A DNA stretch of 7,392 nucleotides, taken from assembly GCA_021852225.1 (NCBI GenBank), contig JAJZOA010000129.1, positions 1 through 7,392 on the forward strand, in the 5' to 3' direction. Source of the DNA: Planctomycetota bacterium (GTDB taxonomy: Bacteria > Planctomycetota > Phycisphaerae > WQYP01). Positions 1-5,908 of this stretch are shown in pieces. How positions within the stretch are numbered: position 1 is the first letter of the stretch; every line of letters begins with the position of its first letter. Below the pieces are notes generated by a model, which worked only from the letters and a program-made list of their open reading frames with translations, was not told the DNA's origin and did no database searches. Made by a program: the position numbers and the translations under genes.

Positions 1-541
1 CGCGAAAAAGTCATCCAACTACCTTGGCATCATTCAATTGGCCTGCGGATTATTGTGGTATCGCCGCCAGCATCGATACACCGTTTTGAGATAGTTTCTA
101 AGTCCACGGTCCAATGAATATTGCCAGAAACCGGCCCAGGAATGCGTGGCGGTTTGATGCGTGCTGCGAATCGGCAAGCCGCCCGGCCAATGGAGGCAAC
201 ACAGGGCAAATCTATTGCACGTTGTTCGCACGAGTGAAAAATTTTTATTTCAGGTCTTTTCATTCAACCGCATATGCAGTACAACCTGACAACCGCGGCG
301 CGAGGCCCTAATATGGATGAGCGCTGAACCAAGCCTTGGGTAAGGGCGTATCATCATCGGCGCAGGCGGTTCTATTTGAGCATTTCCCGTCCAAGTGCCG
401 ATAAAACTGGTAAGCGGGCGGAAATATGGCCCGGTCCGCACCGGAAAGAGAGACAATTGACCGCATGACGGTTGATCGCGGCGCTGCCTTAGCTGGTAAT
501 GACCGAAAAATGGCAATTTTTTACGAATTACAGGAGCCATG
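1..541. other. gene-free leader upstream of the metal ATPase gene
   Basis: No convincing gene is seen on either strand. The short open frames here have no recognisable protein family, no good ribosome-binding site and overlap one another. Visible structure is limited to an AT-rich dyad (TGAAA at 235-239 facing TTTCA at 248-252, around an A5T5 palindrome at 237-246), a small GC hairpin (CCGGT 431-435 with ACCGG 440-444) and an AT stem (AAAAAT 506-511 with ATTTTT 516-521) just before the Shine-Dalgarno. The stretch probably carries the promoter and any metal-responsive operator of the ATPase gene, but no consensus promoter, MerR-type or SmtB-type box could be identified by eye. Confidence 0.5.
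532..536 (+). promoter_or_regulatory. Shine-Dalgarno AGGAG of the P-type ATPase gene
   Basis: AGGAG lies 2 bases before the ATG at 539 and 5 bases before the in-frame ATG at 542. The longer spacing favours 542 as the true start. The difference is only one methionine. Confidence 0.7.
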
Positions 542-2659
542 ATGCCTCCCGAAGCAGAATCTGTGAACCGGCCATCCACCTCGGAGCCAAACGTTAGCAA
601 TCATCAGCACGATCATGGTCACAACGATCCCGATCATTCGCATCATCATGATCACGATAGTCATACACATCAGGCCGGTATCGAATGCGCCTGCGGCCAT
701 GAACATGATGGGAATGGTGGACATACGCACAGTGGCGTGGGCCTCAATTTCCAACTTACCGTGCTGGTCCCGGTAACTGTGGCGATTCTCATCCTTTCCA
801 TTGTTTTTTATCAATTTGCCAATGAACAGGCCATCGCCCGCGGACTTGGTCTTCTGGCGGCACTGATTGCCGGCGGGCCGATTATCTGGTCGGCGATTAA
901 AGGTCTGGCGCGCGGCCAGACCAATGTAAACGAACTTGTCGCCATGAGCATCATCGGCGCGATTGCCCTGAACATGCCCATTGAGGCGGGACTCGTGGCG
1001 CTTATTCTGCAAATTGGCGCATTAATTGAATCGGTCGCGGCGGAAAGCGCCCGCAATGCGGTTCTCGCATTGCAGAACCTGGCACCCATTCACGCTCGTA
1101 TCCGCCGCAATGGCGCGGATGTAGTCATTTCCGCAGATGATCTGAAAGTTGGCGACATACTGATTGTCCAGCCCGGCGAACGCATCGCAGGCGATGGCGA
1201 CGTTTTGCGCGGCAGCACAAGTGTGGATGAATCAATGGTAACCGGGGAATCTATTCCGGTGGACAAAATTGTCGGAGCCACAATGCTCGCGGGCACCATC
1301 AACCTGACCGGTTCCGCCGAAGTGCAAGTGACCCGGGTGGGCGAAAACTCCGCCCTGGGCCAGACCATTGCACTGGTGGCCCGAGCCCAGCAGTTTCAAC
1401 CCAAAATCGTCCGCGCTGCCGATCGTTTTTTTGCGTTTTACACGCCCATTATACTGGCGGTTTCCGTGGTGGCGTGGTGGGTCAGCGGCGTACCTGAACG
1501 CATGGTCACCATGTGGGTGGTCGGCTGCCCGTGCGCCATGCTGCTGGCTTCGCCACTGGCCATTGTCGTCGCCCTGGCGCGTGCCAGTCGCAGCGGCATT
1601 CAGATTAAGGCCGGCCCGTTCGTGGAAGCATCCGTGAATCTGGACACGATTGTGTTTGACAAAACCGGCACAATTACCACCGGCCGGTTTATTGTCCAAA
1701 GCGTTCGCCCTTCGCCCGGTGTGTCCGAAGATGAACTGCTGTCGCTTTTAGCCGCAGTGGAAAACCGCAGCACGCATCCCCTGGCCAGCGCCATTATCCG
1801 GCATGTGCGCGGCCGCAATATTGATTTTCATGAAGCCGCGGATGTTACCGTGCTCGAAGGGCTGGGTGTCGAATCGACCATTAACGGGCAGGTGACACGC
1901 GCCGGTTCGGTCAAGATTTTATCCGCCGAGATGGCCACACAGGCCACCGAGCTGGAAGATATCAACTCGGAAGTGCCGCTGGTGCCTGTATACCTTACCC
2001 ACGGCAACCGGCTTATGGGCGCCATCTGCATGACCGACGAAATTCGCCCCGAAGCCCGCCGCACCATTAAACGATTGCGCGGCCTGGGCGTGAAGAAAAT
2101 AGTGATGATGACCGGCGATCGTCGCAAAACCGCCCAGATGGTGGGCCGTGCGGTAGGTTGTGACGATGTGTATGCCGAGCTGCTGCCCAGTCAGAAAGAA
2201 GAACTCATCCGCCAGTTGCAGCGCGGTGGCCACGGTGTGGCCATGGTCGGCGACGGAATTAACGATGCCCCATCGCTGGCGGCGGCCACCGTCGGCATCG
2301 CCATGGGCATCCATGGCACCGGAGCGGCCATCGAAGCGGCCGACGCCGTGCTGCTGAAAGATGACCTGACGAAAATTCCACTGCTTATTTATCTGGCCAG
2401 ACAGACCCGCGTGGCTATATTCCAGAATCTGTTCTTCGCCCTTATTTTTGCCGGCGCGGCGGAAGTGATGGCGGCCTTCGGTCTGTTTGACCCCGTCGTT
2501 GCCGCACTGGTGCACATGCTGGCGGTCGTGATTATTGCGGTCAATTCGGTACGCCTTGCGGGCAATGTGGGCGTCAGCAATCGGCCCATGCCGCGACGCA
2601 ATGCGGATCCGGCGGATAGTCAGGCTCCGACGCCCGCGCCATCGCTGCTGCCGGTGTAA
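542..2659 (+). CDS. heavy-metal-translocating P1B-type ATPase with a His-rich N-terminus
   Basis: A membrane pump that uses ATP to move a transition-metal ion, most likely out of the cytoplasm. It has 705 residues when started at the second ATG, and all core P-type motifs are present: TGES (234-237, actuator domain), CPC in membrane helix 6 (329-331), the phosphorylated Asp in DKTGT (D373), the P1B-specific HP pair (H412-P413), GLG in the nucleotide domain (440-442), TGDR (524-527) and GDGINDAP (570-577). Eight membrane helices are predicted at about 71-91, 100-119, 129-146, 147-165, 296-315, 321-349, 624-644 and 649-670. There is no N-terminal HMA domain with a GMTCxxC motif. Instead residues 21-63 hold 15 His and two Cys (49, 51), suiting Zn, Cd, Co or Ni binding. 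Helix 8 has His658 in the column where ZntA has its metal-binding Asp, and helix 7 lacks ZntA's Lys, so the substrate cannot be named. It is the first gene of the block and is followed by SPFH genes on the same strand. Family assignment is near certain; metal specificity is open. Confidence 0.96.
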   Translation: MPPEAESVNRPSTSEPNVSNHQHDHGHNDPDHSHHHDHDSHTHQAGIECACGHEHDGNGGHTHSGVGLNFQLTVLVPVTVAILILSIVFYQFANEQAIARGLGLLAALIAGGPIIWSAIKGLARGQTNVNELVAMSIIGAIALNMPIEAGLVALILQIGALIESVAAESARNAVLALQNLAPIHARIRRNGADVVISADDLKVGDILIVQPGERIAGDGDVLRGSTSVDESMVTGESIPVDKIVGATMLAGTINLTGSAEVQVTRVGENSALGQTIALVARAQQFQPKIVRAADRFFAFYTPIILAVSVVAWWVSGVPERMVTMWVVGCPCAMLLASPLAIVVALARASRSGIQIKAGPFVEASVNLDTIVFDKTGTITTGRFIVQSVRPSPGVSEDELLSLLAAVENRSTHPLASAIIRHVRGRNIDFHEAADVTVLEGLGVESTINGQVTRAGSVKILSAEMATQATELEDINSEVPLVPVYLTHGNRLMGAICMTDEIRPEARRTIKRLRGLGVKKIVMMTGDRRKTAQMVGRAVGCDDVYAELLPSQKEELIRQLQRGGHGVAMVGDGINDAPSLAAATVGIAMGIHGTGAAIEAADAVLLKDDLTKIPLLIYLARQTRVAIFQNLFFALIFAGAAEVMAAFGLFDPVVAALVHMLAVVIIAVNSVRLAGNVGVSNRPMPRRNADPADSQAPTPAPSLLPV
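605..733 (+). other. His-rich metal-binding segment of the ATPase
   Basis: This stretch codes for about 43 residues with 15 histidines, many in HDH, HxH and HHH patterns, plus a Cys-Ala-Cys pair. It lies in the cytoplasmic N-terminal tail ahead of the first membrane helix. In P1B ATPases such tails commonly replace or supplement HMA domains and bind divalent metals. Here it is the only soluble metal-binding region, so regulation or metal capture probably depends on it. At the DNA level it appears as repeated CAT/CAC/GAT triplets, making it prone to expansion and contraction. Confidence 0.8.
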
Positions 2660-2676
2660 AAGATGGCCGGTGTAAA
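2650..2676 (+). repeat. 11-base direct repeat duplicating the ATPase stop codon
   Basis: GCCGGTGTAAA occurs at 2650-2660 and again at 2666-2676, with a 16-base period. The first copy contains the TAA stop of the ATPase gene. It looks like a small slippage duplication at the end of the gene. No regulatory role is evident. Confidence 0.7.
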
Positions 2677-2757
2677 TAATGATACATGGTGCGGGTTGTA
2701 AATATGGAGTTGGAGACATGGAAACAGAAATAGTTATGGCCGCCGTGCCACGGTGAA

Positions 2758-2762
2758 GAGGA
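2758..2762 (+). promoter_or_regulatory. Shine-Dalgarno GAGGA supporting a TTG start
   Basis: GAGGA lies 6 bases ahead of the TTG at 2769. An in-frame TGA at 2754-2756 rules out any start further upstream, and the next in-frame ATG is 11 codons downstream inside the first membrane helix. The site therefore decides for a TTG start. Confidence 0.75.
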
Positions 2763-2768
2763 TACCAC

Positions 2769-4820
2769 TTGAAAAAATCTGAAATCATTGCGTTATGGGT
2801 AATGGTCTGCCTGGCAATTGTGACCGCGATTCTGGGATTGGCCGTATTCAAATATGGCACCGTCTGCTTCTGGGCTGGCCTGTTCGGCGCCGGCTCGCAG
2901 ACCTTGCTCGCCGCACTCGCCTGGTGGGGCTTGCGGCTGGCTGGCCAGCAGGCGTCGCTGGTGGAGGAAGCCACCGCCGCCAAAAGCTTCACGCCCATTG
3001 CGCCACTGGGCACATTCCACATGAGTTATTCCGATGATGCCGCGCGCATCGTCGCGCCGCCTGCACCGGTTGAACCGGAAGACATTACGACTCTGGATAC
3101 CGGTTTCCAGCGGGTGGTCATCGCTCTGGCCGCACTTCTGCTGATGGGCCTCTCCGCGATTGCAGGCTGGATGGTCTACCGGAATTTTGCGGCCGTTCTG
3201 CCGGGCAAACCAATTGTTATTTCGCCAGTGGCGATCGACCCCGGCGCGGTTGTGGCGGCGGCCGGAACGCTGCTGCTGTACTTCATCATGATGTCATTTT
3301 CCCGTGTGGCTCCGGAATCGGAAGGATACGGCGAGGCCGCCAATGGAATCGCCCTTCTGGGTCTGCCCGGCGCGCTGGTGCTGGCCGCCGCAATTTGTGC
3401 GGCATGGGCGGGCATTTCCTACGCCACGCAGGCGGCTGCAATATTCATTGCGGCGGTCATGTTCCTGCAAGCGCTGGAACTGGGAATTAACGCCCTTCGT
3501 AATTATGGAGCCATTGAAGAAATTGATCAGGCCGGCCTGGACCTGCAGCAATTGCCGCTGGTGCCACTCCTGAGCAGCGGCTGGATTGTGGGCGTGCGCG
3601 TGCTGCTGGGCGAAAGCATCGGCTGGACACGGGATTCCAAAACCGCACCGGGCGTCTTAGCCCGTCTGCTGCCGCGGATTGTGCTGGCGGGAATCGCCAT
3701 ATTGCTTGGCCTTAGCACACTGCATATTGTGCCCACCGGCGATGTGGGCATTCGCGAACATCTTGGCACGACCACCGCCTACGATCTTCAGCATCCGCTG
3801 CCACCGGGCCTGCATGTGCTATGGCCATGGCCGGTGGACGAGCTTCAATTCGTTCCAACAGCCAGACTGAATAAAGTGGATGTGGGAACCGAGGAAGCGC
3901 ATAAATCCAAGCTCGGCGAGGCGGTTTTTTCGTTCTGGAGTTCGCACGAATCAATTCCCGGCATGGAATTCATGACTGGTGATGTCAACGCGGCCGGCGC
4001 CAGTTCATCGGAACTTCTGGACGGCTTTGTGTTCATGTCATGGCGGGTAAAAAATCCGGGATTATTTTTCAACAATATCTCCAATAAAAATATAATTGAA
4101 TACGGCAACAGCGCCGGCACCGGCGATACCGCACATGTCCGCCGGATGGATCAAGCTCTGGTGCACCAGGTGTTTTTATCCAGCATTTCACAGGTTTTCG
4201 CCGTGCATTCACTTCAGCAGATCATGCAGTCGGATATTCAACCCGTCGCCGACCAGATTCGCGCGATGGCGCAAAAACAGCTTGACTCCCTGGGTGCGGG
4301 CATAGAAATTGAAGATGTGGACATTAAAGACATTCATCCGCCCAAGGGATTCACAACCATGACCGCGCACGGTAAGCAGCTTGGCCCCGCGGCCGCGTTT
4401 GAAAATGTTGTCAGCATGCGGGAATTTAAACACATGGTAATCGCGAGGGCGAAACAGGAGCGATTCAAGGATCGACACGTCGCAACGGGCGCGGCATCCA
4501 GTGAAGTGGCGCGAGCGCAGGCTTATGAAACCAGCCTGATCAATACCGAAGAAGGCCGCGCGGCGGCAATTCTTGCCAGGTCCAAGGCATTTGCCGCTTC
4601 ACATGGCACAGCCGCCAACTGGGAATTCTACCAGGTTATGGGGAAGATTTTTGCCTCCATTAATAAGGTTGTGCTTGGTCCGGATGTGACGCCACCGGAA
4701 ATCTGGCAGATTGGCCATCGGTCCAGTGGTAACATCAACGTGCCACCGCCGTCCGGTCCGCCGGGCGGACTGGGCAATCCAATAGGAATGCCTTCCGGGC
4801 AAAATCCGGGCGGTGGTTGA
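2769..4820 (+). CDS. large multi-helix membrane protein with C-terminal HflK-like SPFH domain
   Basis: A 683-residue protein with TTG as the probable start. The first 320 residues hold about seven hydrophobic segments (roughly 5-27, 32-56, 113-135, 160-180, 193-215, 221-240 and 302-318), with charged linkers at 60-112 and 241-300. The last helix leads straight into an SPFH/band-7 domain: VPTGDVGIREHLG at 321-333, PPGLHVLWPWPVDE at 345-358, and GFVFMSWRVKNP at 419-430. Residues 511-525 (GIEIEDVDIKDIHPP) match the HflK signature before its coiled region, and residues 545-610 form an Ala/Glu/Arg-rich helical stretch. The tail (659-683) is Pro/Gly-rich. E. coli HflK is about 420 residues with one membrane helix, so this protein is much longer and carries an added polytopic half. 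HflK family members form cages with HflC that regulate FtsH; no ftsH is present here. The neighbours are a metal ATPase upstream and two further SPFH genes downstream. The SPFH assignment is firm; the role of the N-terminal half is unknown. Confidence 0.88.
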   Translation: MKKSEIIALWVMVCLAIVTAILGLAVFKYGTVCFWAGLFGAGSQTLLAALAWWGLRLAGQQASLVEEATAAKSFTPIAPLGTFHMSYSDDAARIVAPPAPVEPEDITTLDTGFQRVVIALAALLLMGLSAIAGWMVYRNFAAVLPGKPIVISPVAIDPGAVVAAAGTLLLYFIMMSFSRVAPESEGYGEAANGIALLGLPGALVLAAAICAAWAGISYATQAAAIFIAAVMFLQALELGINALRNYGAIEEIDQAGLDLQQLPLVPLLSSGWIVGVRVLLGESIGWTRDSKTAPGVLARLLPRIVLAGIAILLGLSTLHIVPTGDVGIREHLGTTTAYDLQHPLPPGLHVLWPWPVDELQFVPTARLNKVDVGTEEAHKSKLGEAVFSFWSSHESIPGMEFMTGDVNAAGASSSELLDGFVFMSWRVKNPGLFFNNISNKNIIEYGNSAGTGDTAHVRRMDQALVHQVFLSSISQVFAVHSLQQIMQSDIQPVADQIRAMAQKQLDSLGAGIEIEDVDIKDIHPPKGFTTMTAHGKQLGPAAAFENVVSMREFKHMVIARAKQERFKDRHVATGAASSEVARAQAYETSLINTEEGRAAAILARSKAFAASHGTAANWEFYQVMGKIFASINKVVLGPDVTPPEIWQIGHRSSGNINVPPPSGPPGGLGNPIGMPSGQNPGGG

Positions 4821-4863
4821 AAACCGCGTATTATTTGCAAAGACGGAATTTATCGATTTTTTC

Positions 4864-4867
4864 AGGA
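4864..4867 (+). promoter_or_regulatory. Shine-Dalgarno AGGA of the HflC-like gene
   Basis: AGGA lies 10 bases before the ATG at 4878, in the 57-base spacer after the large SPFH gene. The spacer is AT-rich and contains no terminator, which fits cotranscription. Confidence 0.5.
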
Positions 4868-4877
4868 AAACGAGTTT

Positions 4878-5630
4878 ATGCGAAAACTGACCATTTTTAT
4901 TATTTCAATCTGTGCGCTGGCCGTGCTGTTTCTGGTCATGTGCACATTTGTGGCCAAGCCCTATCAGACGGTTCTGCTGAATCGTTTCGGCAGAATAATC
5001 ACCAAGCCGACAAAAATCTGCTACAACTGGTATCTCTGCTGGCCGACGGATAAGGTGATCCGCATGGACAACCGTTTGCACCTCTACCAAAGCAACAACC
5101 GGGAAGTGAGCACCGCTTCGGGAGCCGGCGAGCCGATTACCATCCGCACCTGGGCGGCATGGCGCATTACGAATCCGGAGCAGTTCTATATTCGTTTTCC
5201 CGGCGGACCGCTGGTAATGAAAACCTTTCTGGACAGCAAAATTGAAGGCGTCGTGCAAAGCGTCATGGGGCAATACCACCTGCATCAGCTTTTCAATACG
5301 GATGCCTCCAAAATCCGAACACCGGAAATTGAATCTCAGATGCGCACCGAAGTCAATTCCACCATTTCGGGTCGATGGGGTATAAAGCTCATCGCCATTG
5401 GTATTTCACGAATGACGTTTCCACCGCAGGTTGCCCAGTCGGTGTACAACCGTATGGCCGCCGAACGCAATAAAATCGCCAGTAAATACCGCAATGAGGG
5501 ATTAAGCCAGGCGACGGCGATTATTGCCCAGGGTGAGGAGCAGGCCACGGAAATTCGTTCGGAAGCGGAAAAAAACGGCCGAAGAATTGCGCGGCAATGG
5601 GGACGCCAAGGCCTATGCCATTCTCAATGA
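4878..5630 (+). CDS. hflC: HflC-like SPFH protein, reading frame interrupted by a frameshift
   Basis: A membrane-anchored SPFH/band-7 protein of the HflC type, expected to partner HflK subunits in a hetero-oligomeric assembly. A signal-anchor helix covers residues 5-26, and the SPFH domain runs from about 27 to 190. The HflC signature of Tyr-x-Arg-Met, ERxxIA and YRxEG is clear at 190-208, followed by an Ala/Glu-rich coiled region. From residue 233 the frame as given loses all similarity and ends at 250. The expected continuation (TAEELRGNGDAKAY and onward) lies in another frame starting in the A7 run at 5569-5575. Removing one A gives a 317-residue protein ending at 5832, close to E. coli HflC (334). 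Two cysteines (48, 54) sit where HflC usually has the PGLHFKWPF segment. The break could be a sequencing error, a real mutation, or slippage. Identity as HflC-like is confident; integrity is not. Confidence 0.85.
   Translation: MRKLTIFIISICALAVLFLVMCTFVAKPYQTVLLNRFGRIITKPTKICYNWYLCWPTDKVIRMDNRLHLYQSNNREVSTASGAGEPITIRTWAAWRITNPEQFYIRFPGGPLVMKTFLDSKIEGVVQSVMGQYHLHQLFNTDASKIRTPEIESQMRTEVNSTISGRWGIKLIAIGISRMTFPPQVAQSVYNRMAAERNKIASKYRNEGLSQATAIIAQGEEQATEIRSEAEKNGRRIARQWGRQGLCHSQ
5569..5575 (+). other. A7 run at the frameshift point in the HflC-like gene
   Basis: Seven adenines follow GCGG. With six, the frame reads A-E-K-T-A-E-E-L-R-G-N-G-D-A-K-A, as in HflC proteins; with seven it runs into unrelated residues and stops at 5628-5630. 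The local sequence A_AAA_AAC looks like a classic minus-one slippery site, but a minus-one shift leads to a third frame with no similarity to HflC. Only loss of one base, a plus-one shift or a minus-two shift restores the protein. Confidence 0.85.
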
Positions 5631-5832
5631 AGCACAACAGACGCCCGCAGCCCGGCGGTTTTACCGATTCTGGAAATCGCTTCAATTATTTAAGAATTCC
5701 ATGGGGGCAAGCACGTATTGGGTGCTGACACCAAATAATCCGATTACCGCGCCGCTGTTCGACCAGATGAAAACAGCCACGCAAAGCAGCAATATGTTGG
5801 CACCGAAAGGTAAAAGCGCGGCGGGTAAATAA
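5572..5832 (+). pseudogene. hflC: frame-shifted C-terminal part of the HflC-like gene
   Basis: This is the displaced 3' end of the HflC-like gene beginning at 4878. It codes for about 86 residues containing the conserved ELRGNGDAKAYAILNEA and FYRFWKSLQLF segments, then a strand-like YWVLTP stretch and a polar tail ending in TAA at 5830-5832. These match the C-terminal coiled helix and cap region of HflC. It has no start site of its own; the open frame's ATG-like beginning lies inside the upstream HflC coding sequence. It is best read as one gene with the upstream part, joined across the A7 run. The good conservation after the shift argues for a recent mutation, an error or productive slippage rather than an old decayed gene. 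Confidence 0.75.
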
Positions 5833-5893
5833 TTCCCCCCCCAGCCCGGAACGAGTTGCAGGCCCGGTGGCTGGGACACCGGAAAAATTCATC

Positions 5894-5897
5894 AGGA
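5894..5897 (+). promoter_or_regulatory. Shine-Dalgarno AGGA of the second HflK-like gene
   Basis: AGGA lies 11 bases before the ATG at 5909. The alternative in-frame GTG at 5867 has no comparable site, so 5909 is preferred. Confidence 0.5.
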
Positions 5898-5908
5898 ACC
5901 GCATTGTT

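Noticed and set aside
30..263. Leftward open frame of 77 codons near the window start
   Set aside because: No recognisable family, no ribosome-binding site before the ATG, and another leftward frame overlaps it in a different phase.
114..311. Rightward open frame of 65 codons
   Set aside because: Composition is Arg/Asn-rich without protein-like patterns, no Shine-Dalgarno, and no family resemblance.
472..500. Possible promoter TTGATC, 17-base gap, GGTAAT before the ATPase
   Set aside because: Only 4 of 6 bases match in each box, which is within chance for a region of this size.
1919..3022. Long leftward open frame of 367 codons opposite the ATPase and the large SPFH gene
   Set aside because: It lies antisense to two well-conserved genes and spans the gap between them; its peptide is His/Gly/Arg-rich as expected of a shadow frame.
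5568..5576. Programmed minus-one frameshift at A_AAA_AAC
   Set aside because: The minus-one frame after this site has no similarity to HflC; the conserved continuation needs loss of one base or a plus-one shift.
5867..5908. GTG at 5867 as start of the second HflK-like gene
   Set aside because: It lacks a good Shine-Dalgarno, while AGGA at 5894-5897 serves the ATG at 5909; the added 14 residues show no family feature.
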